Assembly (NCBI GenBank): GCA_024449915.1
Contig: JAMZAV010000307.1
Coordinates: 372,001 to 436,000 of the forward strand
Direction of reading: 5' to 3'
Source of the DNA: Sweltsa coloradensis
Lineage: Eukaryota; Arthropoda; Insecta; Plecoptera; Chloroperlidae
DNA length: 64,000 bases
The translations under genes were made by a program, and so were the position numbers. Numbering within the stretch: position 1 is the first letter of the stretch; the number at the start of each line of letters is the position of its first letter. Shown here in pieces: positions 34,161 to 45,803 of this stretch. The notes beneath the pieces are model-generated. The model saw only the letters and a program-made list of their open reading frames with translations. It had not been told where the DNA came from and did no database searches.

Positions 34161-34919
34161 GAGACGTTAAGACTTAGAAATCATCACTTTTTACGGAATA
34201 ACTACAAAAGCTATAACAAAACAAATTTGCTATATAGGTATCTTCATTTTTTCGAAGGCACCTTTTAGATACAGAGCGCTTTACAAATAAATGATTAAGA
34301 TACCATTTTCATAAGGCCCTACTTCTGTAGTAGAGTGAGGTGTGAGAAGACATAAAACCTATGTTCATCTTTCAATTTACTTCTCATCATTACTTATCTT
34401 CTTCAAATCTTTCACATCAACCTAAGATCCCCATTTCTTCTTTGCTATGTTTCAATCTCTCCCCTTAAACTCTTTCGAAACTCTCTTAAAAACGACGCTA
34501 AAATCTCGCCTTAACCGTTTTCAGAATCTTCTGTGACATTTTCATTTACGAGCAAACTGCTTTTTCGAGAGCAAACATTGTGAATAACACATAAACCACC
34601 ACGTGCAAACAAGAACGAACGTCCTGGATCACAAAGCGTAGATTAGGCCCGTGAAAAATGGACGCTTTTATTATTTTTGATTGACATCTCTTGTTTATGT
34701 ATTGAAATACAGAATTAATGTCGAATAAATAAACAACCAGTCTTCATTAAGAACATGGGATCGAGATAAAACAGATCATAAATTAAACCGAATTAAATAA
34801 ATGCTGTGAGGACCATTCGGTAATTCATCATCGGGCAGGTTCGTATCGACAGAAGTCTGAACACAATTGATGTTGTGTTCCATTGTTGTTCGGTGATATT
34901 TATGGAACGTGGTGCGGTG
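34161..34919. other. A+T-rich DNA, nothing recognised
   Basis: No ORF, repeat match or promoter-like block. Confidence 0.35.
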
Positions 34920-35110
34920 TTCTGAATTCTGATTGGTTGGTCGGGTAGTCACTCAGAGTAGCTGATAAGACGGGACCGGTGGTTTATATTTAATGCGAGC
35001 TCGTGAGTTTCGGGTGAATTCTGTGGGGTCAGTTTCCGGTTCCGGGGTCGGCCCTTGTCAAACCTTCCGCCGAGATACGGCCTCGTGTGGTCGCCCGCTG
35101 ACCTTTAGGT
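34920..35110 (+). promoter_or_regulatory. GC-richer block with promoter-like words
   Basis: A CCAAT-type CTGATTGGTTGG at about 34931, GCTGATAAGACGGGACC, a TTTATATTTA element at about 34983 and GGGGTCAGTTTCC (TCAGT-like) at about 35028 lie in a CpG-containing island within A+T-rich DNA. The TATA-to-initiator spacing (about 45 bp) is not ideal, so this is weak. Confidence 0.22.
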
Positions 35111-35153
35111 CACACGCACACGCACACGCACACGCACACGCACACGCACACGC
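35111..35153 (+). repeat. (CACGCA)n microsatellite, array 3
   Basis: Seven copies of the same hexamer as at 4351 and 4522. It abuts the first copy of the 179-bp duplication, whose second copy starts with a degenerate version of the array (ACACGCAAATGCACACGC). Confidence 0.95.
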
Positions 35154-35510
35154 ATGGTACGACATGCCTGTGATTTTAAGTAGATATGTTGATTTTCTGA
35201 ATAGATCAAATAACGATTGTGAAAAACGAGAGAGAACCGGCACCTCCACCAAAACTGAAACTTTATTGTTTAAAACTTGACTAAAATGAATACATTCATA
35301 TCAGCGGTGTAAATACACGCAAATGCACACGCATGGTATGACATAACTGTGATGTTTAAGTAGATATTATGTTGTTTTTCTGAATCGATATATTCATGAT
35401 TGTGAAAAAGAAGAGAGACCCGGCACCTCCACCAAAACTGGAACTTTATTGTAAAAACATTACTTAAATGAATGCGTTTAGGTCAGTGGTGGGTAGTAAA
35501 TACGGAATTA
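35153..35510 (+). repeat. Two-copy tandem duplication, period 179 bp, each with one GC-rich motif
   Basis: Units begin CATGGTACGACATGCCTGTG (35153) and CATGGTATGACATAACTGTG (35332). Both include AAGTAGATAT, ATTGTGAAAAA, AGAGA(A/C)CCGGCACCTCC and CTTTATTGT. The dispersed motif occupies the same place in each (35236-35254 and 35417-35437), so it was carried along by the duplication. Confidence 0.85.
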
Positions 35511-35999
35511 TTTCTTAATATTTTGATTCAATAGCATAAATTTTGGTGAATGTGCCGTGTCATTACTGAAATGCTTCTTTGAGACCGAAAACATTGTTTT
35601 GCTGATGTGTTATTGGAGACACGTTATCAACCTTTTTATATGTTAGCAGTGTTAATAGACCATCAGTTTTAATATATTTTCATTAATTTGTGAATGATTC
35701 TTCTTCACATATTTCGACAAAAGTATAAAATTATGATGTTACAATAATATCGAAGTGATCGTGTAAATGATTGAAATATCGACAACGTTTTGCTTTACAA
35801 ATCTTATGCTCTAATCTGCAATGGTTTTGTTTATCAACATTTTTGTTGCAAGCCCTTCCCTGGTTTGAAGGTGACCCTAAACATGTTCTGGTCTCCTATC
35901 TACTTTAATATATGTACGAATATCGAGCACCCTGGTTAACAGATAGTAATCCAGAGGAACGATTGCCTTGGTCTGTCGACAGTCGTCTTGGAATTACAA
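35511..35999. other. No gene recognised
   Basis: A+T-rich. A decayed motif copy (TTTTGGTGAATGTGCCGTGT) is at about 35541. Confidence 0.35.
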
Positions 36000-36009
36000 A
36001 GAGCTTCCC

Positions 36010-36260
36010 ACACGTGGTCGGAATAGTAAGCTACTGCGCCTGCGCGTGATCCGCCGGCGACCGCAGCGATCCTGGTAGCTAGCCACTATAACCCAACCAT
36101 TCTCCCGCGCGAGGAGGGGAGGGGGAAGTGGGGGGGGGTAGCGCCACCCGAGATAGAAATCTCGAGAACGTGGTCATAGTTTTCATCCCCTACGAGACGC
36201 CGGGTGGACGCGGCCAGTTTTATAAATAGCCAGAGCCATCTATTGGTGACAAGAAGAGTA
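36010..36260 (+). promoter_or_regulatory. CpG-rich core promoter with TATA box
   Basis: CTGCGCCTGCGCGTG (about 36032-36048) resembles an NRF-1-type site. It is followed by CpG-rich sequence and G runs, and then by the textbook TATA box TATAAATAG at 36221-36229. Transcription would be expected to start about 30 bp downstream, near 36250. This is the clearest core-promoter arrangement in the window. The downstream gene is not obvious. Confidence 0.5.
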
Positions 36261-36269
36261 GAGCGTGCG

Positions 36270-36341
36270 ATGGAGGTTTTACGTCGCCATCAGGGGTCCT
36301 TAGGGGGAAGCGCTTGGGACGTTTATGTCGCTATGGTTTAA
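36270..36341 (+). CDS. Short 23-codon ORF downstream of the TATA box
   Basis: The first ATG after the predicted start site is at 36270, with a good context (GCGTGCGATGG). It encodes MEVLRRHQGSLGGSAWDVYV then AMV and stops at 36339-36341. It could be the start of a spliced protein (the tail would then be intron read-through), an upstream ORF, or chance. I recognise no domain and see no strong splice donor in it. Confidence 0.2.
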   Translation: MEVLRRHQGSLGGSAWDVYVAMV

Positions 36342-37805
36342 TGTAATAATACGTCTAAGTGGAAGGACACTATATTTATGCTAAAGCGCGTTAGATTATC
36401 ACCACGGTTTTTAGTTCATTATTGTTTCTCTTTGGTGAACGCATTTTATCGTACCACGTAATTATAAACTTTACATGACTTGATAACAAAATTATTAAAT
36501 TAATGAAGGTTTATTGCCAAACAAAATTATGAAATTAATGATGTAATATAATAATAAGTCATGGAGAAAAATTACTTTGGAGCGAAATAAGCGACTTGAG
36601 ATTAAACGCTTAGTTGTTTGAAGACAATGACATCCGTAACTAACGATAAACTTATAATTCTATAATTTACATTAGTGCATGTTCAGTTTTATTTTTCACT
36701 TATTCAACTAATTGTAACTTACCCAATAAAACACAGTAATGCATAGTGTTGTTTTTATTTTATTTGCCTGCTCGCGCAAAGTTAAAACAATTGCTCAGTT
36801 ATCTAGTCGTATTCGTCGGGATAAGAAGAGCGTTCTAAAAGAGTTTGGCAACTCGCCAACTCCCTCTGGTGAACTATCGTAAAGTTAGTTGACCAACTAA
36901 GCTCAGTCGCGGACACTCTTCTTGCATACTAAACAATCTGCAGCGTTAAACACGGAGGCCAGAGCGTAGATCAACAGCTAGGAGTTAGAAGAAAATCGAA
37001 CAACAACTGTTTTTAACCCGGTCGTCCCATGACTCAAAACTATTATGTAGTCTTCTTATTTAATTTTTCTTCGCCTTTATTTGTGTGTTAATTTGATTCC
37101 TTTCAGAAAGACGAATGTAAGGTAATTTTAGTTATAGGGGCTTGTTCCGAAATACCCAGTCGCAAAGCGCTGCCGTAGGAGCTAATGCTTTAGTTGGATG
37201 TAGGTACGAAATAACATGAAACGTATTTTTATTTCATTTATGTCAGATAAAGAATTTTTATTAAAACGAACGAATGTGAATAAATATAAACAATCATAAT
37301 TATGTAGACCTAGATGGGCTTATATAAGTAAATAGCAATAATTGAATTAAGAAACATTAGATAATTTTAAAGTATCCAATGGGGTTCCTTCACAGTGCTG
37401 CCACATTGATAAGTGATAACATAATAAAATACTATACTATTTCCAGAATACTTCACTGATGACACGTTCAAGAAACAATTTTAAAGTAGCAACTTCTTAT
37501 TTCTCAATACAATAATGAAATAGCAACATTACTCCAAGATATTTTAGTACTTTTTCGATAATATTATTAAAATATCAAAGTAACACACGTTTTTGTAACA
37601 AATTCATACAAATTTTGTTTATTTTGCAAGTGAAGAGTGTTTCCTTAAGCTATGTCTACATTTCGCTAGTAGTAAAAACCAAAGCAATCACGCCAGATAT
37701 CGAGCCATAAGCTCTTTGACACGAGCACTCTTTCAAAGAGCTCGGTCCCCGCCCCGAACATCAAGAAGGCGTTGCAGGGAATTTTCAGTTCATCGGAGGG
37801 GAAAT
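36342..37805. other. No gene recognised
   Basis: A+T-rich sequence. 36780-36960 and 37690-37800 are slightly GC-richer but without interpretable frames. Confidence 0.35.
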
Positions 37806-40446
37806 TATAGCTAGGCGGATAAGGCTAACAATTAGGGGTTTTGTGGTAGAGGTCTGAATTTTGGACTGTATACTCAGAACAAATATTCTAAGAAAATTAC
37901 CTCGAGGTGCCATGACAAAATTCGTCCGGTTAAGGGGGTGGAAGGGGTTGAAATAATGGCATTTTTAAAAAAATTCGAAAATTCAAATATCAAACTAAAT
38001 TTTATCCTACGATTACAAAATTAATACATATTGTAGATAAAAGTCCAAAGTTATTTAAAAAAATACATATTACCATATATGTATATCTAACCATATTTTA
38101 CACCCTTTGACTTTTATTAACAAATTTTCTCACTGTGCTGGGAGGATTGGCCTACCAGACGTGGGTTTTGTGATAGGGCCGTGAATTTTCCCTAAAATAC
38201 TCAGAAGAATGTTCTCTAAAAAATGGCTCGAGGTGCCCTCAAAAAAGTTACTTGCTTATAGGAGAAAAAGGGGGGTGTACTAAAAGGGGTTGATAACACT
38301 AAAATAAATAAATCTGTATTCAAATATAATATAAAGGACGCCAAATTAACATTTATTGTAGATTAAGATCTAAAGTTTAATTTAAAAAATTAAAATTTCA
38401 CCATATATGTAAATCTGATCAGATTATGCGCCCTGACCACTTTTCATAAATTTACTCAATATTAACGAAAGTGTATCGTGTGACCACTTGTTTTGTCCCA
38501 AATTATTCCAATATTACGAATTAGGACGAAAAGAACATTTTACAATGCCTTGGGTACATTTTCACACAATGGACTTTGACCCATTTTCACACATTTACTC
38601 AAGATTAACGAAAGTGTATAGTGTGACCACTCGTTTAGTCCAAAATTATGCCAATAATACGAATTAGGACGATTTTTTTAACACCTTGGGCACATTTCTT
38701 TGGGGCTACAATCACATTTTTAAATACAAATGTTTACAACATTTAAGTTTTATTTTATTAAATCGTACAACGCGCACAAGGCAACATACTCGTAAATAAT
38801 TTGTCAAATTAAGGGCTGCTCTAATAATAGCCTGGCCAATAGCTTCCCGTTATCGTTACAGTTAACAGGCAATGTTAAATCATAACCAATATTCCCGTTA
38901 CCATTGCAGGGCCTCGTTCCCGGGCTATTGTGAATAGTCCTTGTGTAAATAACTCAATAAAAATCAAAATGAAAATTAAATTCGGAAAGTGTTATGGAAC
39001 AAATCTACGACTTTCCGTGCACTAATAAAATAAATATACTGTACCTATTTGTATAACATCAATAACTGTGCTTTTAAGAAGATATTTTGACAAGTTTATA
39101 CAACTAATTACCAATTCACTGATCTTTAATTCAAAACATACTTATAACAAGAAAACAGTATAAAGACCATATAAATAGAGATCGATTGACAAAAAAGACT
39201 CATCCATCAACGTGGCTATATTATTATAGCGTTAGCAAAGCGGCTAGTATTCACAGTACATGATTCACACATCATGAATGTACTATTTTGATCCAATAGG
39301 TGTGTTGACACTCGACTACAAAACCACCAAATTGTTAGGTTACTCTAAATAGGCTATTTGACGCTTATTGTTAGAAAATGGATCAGAGTCCATTGCGTGA
39401 AAATATGCCCAAGGTGTTACAAAAAAAATCGTCTTAATTAATATTATTGACATGATTTGGGATTAAACGAATGGTCCACACGATACACTTTCGTTATTTT
39501 TGAGTAAATTTGTAAAAAAAAAGGGGGTCAAAGTCCATTGCGGAAAAATGTACCCAAAGTGTTAAAAACTTATTTTCGTCCTAATTCGTATTATTGACAT
39601 AATTTTGGGACAAAACGAGTGTCACACTATACACTTTTGTTAATCTTGAGTAAATGTGTGAAAATGGGTCAAAGTCCATTGTGTGAAAATGTACCCAAGG
39701 CATTGTAAAATGTTCTTTTCGTCTAATTCGTAATATTGGAATAATTTGGGACAAAACAAGTGTCACACGATACACTTTCGTTAATATTGAGTAATTTATG
39801 AAAAGTGGTCAGGGCGCATAATCTGATCAGATTTACATAATATGGTGAAATTTTAATTTTTTAAATTAAACTTTAGATCTTAATCTACAATAAATGTTAA
39901 TTTGGCGTCCTTCATATTATATTTGAATACAGATTTATTTATTTTAGTGTTATCAACCCCTTTTAGTACACCCCCTTTTTCTCCTATAAGCAAGTAACTT
40001 TTTTGAGGGCACCTCGAGCCATTTTTTAGAGAACATTCTTCTGAGTATTTTAGGGAAAATTCACGGCCCTATCACAAAACCCACGTCTGGTAGGCCAATC
40101 CTCCCAGCACAGTGAGAAAATTTGTTAATAAAAGTCAAAGGGTGTAAAATATGGTTAGATATACATATATGGTAATATGTATTTTTTTTAATAAATTTTG
40201 GACTTTTATCTACAATATGTATTAATTTTGTAATCTTAGGATAAAATTTAGTTTGATATTTGAATTTTCGAATTTTTTAAAATGCCATTTTTCAACCCCT
40301 TCCACCCCCTTAACCGGAAGAATTTTGTCATGGCACCTCGAGGCAATTTTCTTAGAATATTGTTCTGAGTATACAGTCCAAAATTCAGACCTCTACCACA
40401 AAACCCCTAATTGTTCTTGTATTGCCCTCTTATCCGCTTGACTATA
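37806..40446. repeat. 2.6-kb foldback: near-perfect inverted repeat with 0.87-kb arms
   Basis: The left arm (37806-38671) and right arm (39577-40446) are reverse complements with very few differences. Mirrored landmarks include ATTAGGGGTTTTGTGGTAGA, GGACTGTATACTCAGAAC, ACCTCGAGGTGCCATGACAA, GCCTACCAGACGTGGGTTTT, CTTGCTTATAGGAGAAAAAG and GTACATTTTCACACAATGGA. The ends match TATAG...GGATAAG on both sides. The spacer (38672-39576) contains a further sub-repeat unit and a Helentron-like 3' remnant. No ORF is conserved. It is a foldback/MITE-like DNA element or a large palindromic duplication; high arm identity implies a recent origin or gene conversion. Confidence 0.88.
39198..39250 (+). mobile_element. 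Helentron-like 3' end remnant in the foldback spacer
   Basis: CTCATCCATCAACGTGGCTA, then AGCGTTAGCAAAGCGGCTAG with T, a degenerate form of the subterminal repeat and CTAGT terminus of copies A-C. It is present once, so it lies outside the mirrored arms. Confidence 0.45.
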
Positions 40447-41959
40447 TATGGGTTTCGTGGTTTTGCGATTCAACATCGAAAAACAGTTAATTTTCGTTTG
40501 AAGTATTTCCCTAAGCGATGGGTAATCAAATTTAAGCACGCGATGTTATCATTACTTCTTTCTGAGGCTGGAGCTTGAAATTATTAAGCTAAGACAAAGC
40601 AATTAAACCACAGATTACTCCCATTTCAATTTCCTTTCCCATAGCTTCACCACACAAAGAGGGCAAGGTTTTCTATGAGTTTAAATCCTTCAGAAGAAGA
40701 TTATTTCGTTTTGGGAGGATAAACGATGTCTTATAGTGACCAAATACATTCGTAACTTACAGTGATATATTGACTTAATTCTGTTGCTACAAGCTTAATC
40801 CATGGTATTGTAAATGTCCAGCCGGAGTAGTAAATTAATGTACCTTTAGCTTAATTATTTTATACACAACTCTACAATAGTTTCAACCAAACTACTCCTG
40901 GCTAACGGCTTGGTCATGAAACCTTAGAGAGGTTATATATTACGAATTTATATAGAATGAAGTAAGTGTTACTTTTACTTACGCTAAAATGGAATAACCG
41001 TTTACGGAATGGTCTAAGAGACTATTAACTTAAGGAAGGTTAAGTTGTTCTCGTAAAGCCCCGTGAATTGAATGTTATTAGTTATTAAAAGATTGATTGC
41101 AAAACTAACGAAATGTACCTCGAATATATATTTTTATTTCTCGAAGCTTTCTTATTTTGGTCTTCTATCTACTAGTTCGAATATATCGAGATATGTGTGT
41201 TCAATTCATTTACACAATACGCCATTTCCAGGTGGCTGCGTGTTTCCCAGCCTTCTCATTGGTCCACAACCTTTTAAGTCCCATCGTCGTTTACCATATA
41301 CACCACATCCAACCGTTCATAAACCGTGTTTAGTTCGCATTCTAAGCGCTCTTTACACTCGCTGAATCAGCCATCTACCACAGATTACCTGTGCCTTCTA
41401 TTGACGCCATGAATATACGTGTTCGTTACACAACTCGCTTCCCTGATATAGCTTCCACAGTAAGCCGCTTCTACTGCATGCCAGCCCGCACAATAGTTAG
41501 CGTAAGTCCCCGCAATATGTGGGAATATTCAGTGACTTATTTGCTGACGAGCGTAGCTCATGTCAGCACTCTGTTTGTTGACGCGAAGCGACGTTTCGTG
41601 AATATATTGTCGTCTCGTATCGAACATTTGGTTCAAGGTTTAGTCTGCTGACGTCTGGGGAATCAAGTTGAGTTGAGGAAGATGAAGCTTATAAAGAATG
41701 TTGGCTTTCAATATCGAATATCTTCACTCTGTGGAATATAGTAAAGAAATGTTGGTATGTTCTCGCTAACTGGGAGATAGGCCCATGTGCAGGCACGGTG
41801 GTAGTCTGTAGAGGGTTGGGAATGGTGACATGCTTTCCCCCAGAGTGAAACCTGATATAGGGTGCAATATATGCCCCTCCTTAGGTGAAGTAGGTATGTT
41901 GCGGAAAGGACAATTTGTGAAAGGATGTCCAAGGGCTGTTTAAGAGGATTTATTCCCTT
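40447..41959. other. No gene recognised
   Basis: Two frames of 86-97 codons (41072-41365 and 41391-41651) overlap a slightly GC-richer patch (41220-41540). They show no domain, signal peptide or splice support. Confidence 0.3.
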
Positions 41960-42095
41960 GCATTTGCATTGACGATTGGGAAAAACCTAAGATAAATTTA
42001 AAATAGGATTTCTGGTCACGACGGGATTCGAATCCAGGACCTCCTGAACTAGAGTCAAGCGCTAAGCACTCAAGCCAACACTGTCGGTTGCCATA
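41960..42095 (-). repeat. tRNA-derived SINE-like head (minus strand)
   Basis: Minus strand: GTTGGCTTGAGTGCTTAGCG, CTTGACTCTAG, B-box GGTCCTGGATTCGAATCCCG. The T-stem does not pair well, so this is not a functional tRNA. The sequence beyond it is A-rich. Confidence 0.55.
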
Positions 42096-42349
42096 CTTGA
42101 CTTCGCTATCACTAATTAGATTGCCCGAGCAAACACGAAGTGGACAATCACCTGTTTGGCAACATTGCTGCTGAGTGATTCCGAAGTAGTCTTACCTATG
42201 CGAGTGTCATCAAGCTGATGTATGGTCAACAATAATTAAGGTTTGCTGGTTGACCACGATTCACCCTGCAAATAATCCAACAGAGGAAAGTTTATTGCGA
42301 AGGTACTTTCGATATCTTATTTAAATTGTGGCTGGGTAAAAATATACTT

Positions 42350-42370
42350 GGACCCGGCACCTCCACCAAA
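42350..42370 (+). repeat. GC-rich dispersed motif, copy 7
   Basis: GGACCCGGCACCTCCACCAA followed by A, an intact copy. Confidence 0.9.
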
Positions 42371-44740
42371 CACTTAATATTTTTTTCAGTTTAATATTTG
42401 CTATTTTCTATAATAATATTCTATAATAATTTACCTGGAATTGAATTTAGATGAGCTACGGAACGAATTGTACGTATTCGAATCCTTGTGTTCGAAGCGT
42501 TATCTGCGACTGACAATAGTGGATAAGAAGTCGTTCATACACCGAGTATCGTTCGCCTGAACTCTCGCTAGTTTCTCTGCTTCATTTGTGCATTTCTATC
42601 GTCCTGTAGTTAGGTCTGACTAGAAGAAGGTGCGGACTGCTACGATGGTTTCTTGTTGAGTTCATGTATCAAGGGAAATCTTCAACCGGCCGAAGCAATG
42701 GCTGCTTTAATACCCTCGAAGTTTACTCTAAATGCAAAGATGGGACTGAAGGTAGAGTGGTATCGCCTGGCTTTAACATTGTAAAGAGCTGAGTCAATTC
42801 ACTGAAACTACGTCAAGATTTCACTCGTTGTACTAGAGATGTTTGTAGAATTTACACGAACTTTGTTCGTATCTCAGAAAATATTCTTAATTTGTTTACA
42901 TTTCGGAATAATGACGCGATAATCAGGTGTTTAACAAAGACAATCATTGATTAAATAAACAAGCACTGATACTAGTTTACCAAAAATAGGAAGTAAAGGT
43001 AAACGTTATTTTACAACGTGTGTTTCTGTTTTATATTCTCTGAGGTCATAAGGTGAATCCAATTGGTTCAAAAATATATAAATATGTATCCTTATTTCTC
43101 GTACATAGCCATTTTCCAATTTGAATCCAAGATATTTTCTTGTGAGCCCCCAAAGGAGTAACATTGTTTTTAATATTAAAATATTTTGGGTGACCAAACA
43201 AGAGACATTAAAAAGAAATCATCCTAGAAAAAGCTTCCAATGTCTGAGTATGTACCAAAAAAATCTTGATCAATGGAGAACGAAAACATCTCGAAATATA
43301 TGAACGCACATTTTCGGCTTAAATCATGGCTTTCTCGTACGTATTTTGATTGTGATTTCGCATTTCATCCTGCCGTACTCAATTCTGCTAAAGCTGTTTA
43401 CAAATGTACTTATAGAACCAACTTCTCTCATGCATTGTTCTCGATATAATGGTCATAGACTTTGTTTTATGGGGCTAACTTCTAATTTTTTTTTTCACCA
43501 GCAATACGATTGTGAATGTATTCATGGCCATATTGCGAATAAATATAAAATAATAAATTAGCTACATCTATTGCCTGCCTTCTTGCAGATATTTTTCTCT
43601 AGCCTCCCTTGCCCCATCACTCACCCCCTCCTCTTCAACCGAGGCAGATATCTGCTTTGCCAGCGTTCTTCTATGTGTCTCATTTGCACACAAATCTGAG
43701 CCCTATCGTCCTTGAAACAAAGAGGGAAGGACACTTTGCAAATTCCTCAATGCCTAGATGTTATGTTTTTTATTCTTCATTCATTCGTCAGTCTTTTCTG
43801 CTGTGTTTTTCCCTCTTATCTCTCGGGTGGGATGAGGAATCGTAGCCGCGCTGGTTTCTCGTGCCAAGCTGGAGGCGGAGGCAATTGTTTTAAGAGGTTG
43901 ATACGAGCGAGGAAGAGAGGGTGATGCTACATTCATCTTCGCTCTAATATACACAAATAAACTCGGGGTTTAGCATAAATATCTCGATCGTGGAGAATGT
44001 TAAAGTTTCATTTCGCGGCGCTTTATGTGGTGCTTTTATTGGGGATGGGTTGGCAACGAGCCGTTAATAAAACTAATTAAATGCGAGGTCTATTTTTATT
44101 GTAAAACTTTCAAAAATCTCAATTTAAAGCATTTTTAAGTGAGAAAATAATAATTTAGATACATGGTGGGCATAATTTATTTGTATGAAACGAAGGAAAG
44201 AATTTCTTAAGACTAAATTTGGAACTAAAACTTAAAATGGTCCACGTACTAATTAGGAAATAAAATTGCTGCCATAGAACCTTTAAAAACTAGAATCACC
44301 ATAATGAGATAAATACGCTTTTTAGTTAGATCACTTTGTGTATTGTTATTAATTTCGCAAGTTTCCTCAAGACAAATCATTCAAAAAAAAAATTAAACAT
44401 TATAAAATATTAATTATTTAACATCGTTCTGTATTTTTTCTTATTTTTTGGTACTTTTTTTTTATTTTTTTTATCTGTATGTATCACACAAGGCTTCATA
44501 TAGAAATTAATTTCTCATGAAGCTTAATCTGTTATTTGTGTAATATGCAAAGAAAATAATGGATTCGTGAAAACCTCAAGTCACCGAATTCTCAATTGCC
44601 ACCAATGCAGACATCCAACCGTACTTCAAGCAGGAGCTATCGCACTAACAGTTCGTTTAAAATAGTAACTATAATATTTAAGACATACATTTCATGTATG
44701 TTGTATTTATTTGAGCTGACCAAGTTGTTAAGGAATTTTC
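42371..44740. other. A+T-rich DNA, no gene recognised
   Basis: There are several 60-78 codon chance frames, none with recognisable domains. 43595-43650 is C-rich. Confidence 0.35.
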
Positions 44741-44746
44741 TACGCT

Positions 44747-45733
44747 ATGTTCAAGGTGGAGTGTGGTCTGAGGCAAGGCAGTGTATTGTCGCCACTTTTA
44801 TTTATAGTGGTGATGGATGCTATGCTCAGAGAAGCAGAGCCGGAAAGAGACCAATCATCGAAAACAATGATCTTTGTAGATGATATTGTTGTATGGGGTG
44901 AGTCTCATGAAGAAGTGCAACGTAGAGTAGATGCATGGAGTAAGGTTACAGAAGCAAACAACATGAAGTTAAGTCAAAGTAAGAGTGAGCAACTGATAAT
45001 GGCAAAGAAGTATCGGCCGAAGGAGAAGAAAATAGTTTTAAGAGGCAAAGAGATAAGGAGAAAGTTAGAGTTTAAATACCTAGGCAGTATGTTAGGTAGT
45101 AACGCTAAAATTGACCAAGAAATATCTAGAAGGGTTAACCTAGCAGAAGGTTTCTACCAATCTGTAAGGAAACTGTTATGGAATGAGGATATGCCTAGAA
45201 AATGCAAGCTGCTACTTTACAAACTATATTTCGTCCCAATACTGACGTATGCTTCAGCGACCTGGACTCTGGGAAAACAATGTGAAAATCGTCTAGTTGC
45301 CTCAGAAATGAAATTTCTTAGAAGTGTATTGGGGTTAACTAAAATGGATAAAGTGAGAAGTAGTGTGATAAGGAAGGAACTGGGTGTTGAAAGTTTGAGG
45401 TGGCGTATTGGAAGGGAGCGACTGAGATGGTTTGGACACATGAAAAGGATGGAAAATGAAAGAATACCAAGAAGAGAATTTGCAAGGTTAACAGGGAATA
45501 AAAGAAAAGTAGGAAGACCAAGAGATAGGTGGATAGACCAAATTAAACAAAGCGTAGAAGAGAGAGACGTATCTTGGGTAGATGTAGAATTGGGAAGATG
45601 GTGGGAAGATCGGAAGAAATGGAGAGACTTGGTAAAAATGCAGCAGGATATGGAAGAGTTGTCCGATGAAGAGGAGGCTGAAGTAGTTGTGTCAGGTTTG
45701 GCTAACCGGCAGCTAAGAGCCAAAATAGCTTGA
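44747..45733 (+). CDS. LINE reverse transcriptase, C-terminal part (5'-truncated element)
   Basis: This is an uninterrupted 328-codon frame. CGLRQGSVLSPLLF (residues 6-19) is RT motif 4/B', and FVDD (43-46) is the catalytic YxDD-type motif. LEFKYLGSMLGS (about 105-116) is the hydrophobic motif after the palm. The C-terminal region (LTYASATWTLGK, RLRWFGHMKRM, GRPRDRWIDQI) is typical of RTE/CR1-type non-LTR elements of invertebrates. The N-terminal RT motifs and the endonuclease are absent, and a stop lies in frame at 44729, so the copy is dead on arrival by 5' truncation. The real reading begins mid-protein; the ATG at 44747 is probably incidental. An open frame with no frameshifts points to recent insertion. 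Clade assignment is by eye. Confidence 0.85.
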   Translation: MFKVECGLRQGSVLSPLLFIVVMDAMLREAEPERDQSSKTMIFVDDIVVWGESHEEVQRRVDAWSKVTEANNMKLSQSKSEQLIMAKKYRPKEKKIVLRGKEIRRKLEFKYLGSMLGSNAKIDQEISRRVNLAEGFYQSVRKLLWNEDMPRKCKLLLYKLYFVPILTYASATWTLGKQCENRLVASEMKFLRSVLGLTKMDKVRSSVIRKELGVESLRWRIGRERLRWFGHMKRMENERIPRREFARLTGNKRKVGRPRDRWIDQIKQSVEERDVSWVDVELGRWWEDRKKWRDLVKMQQDMEELSDEEEAEVVVSGLANRQLRAKIA

Positions 45734-45803
45734 ATAAATGGAGCAAACGCTCCCCCCAACCTGAACACTAGTTTGGAAATGGGGAAGGATATAAAAAAAA
45801 AAA
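45734..45803 (+). mobile_element. 3' UTR and A-tail of the LINE
   Basis: A very short UTR ends in an A11 run (45793-45803). ATGTTC just after it also occurs at 44747-44752, where it could be a target-site duplication. Those bases are compatible with LINE coding sequence, so this is unproven. Confidence 0.65.

Noticed and set aside
42006..42090. True tRNA gene (minus strand)
   Set aside because: The B-box is good, but the T-stem mispairs and no acceptor stem forms. The same holds for the heads at 33.8, 34.1 and 30.2 kb.
45217..45768. 183-codon minus-strand ORF opposite the LINE
   Set aside because: It is the antisense shadow of the reverse-transcriptase frame, Ser/Leu-rich with no domain.
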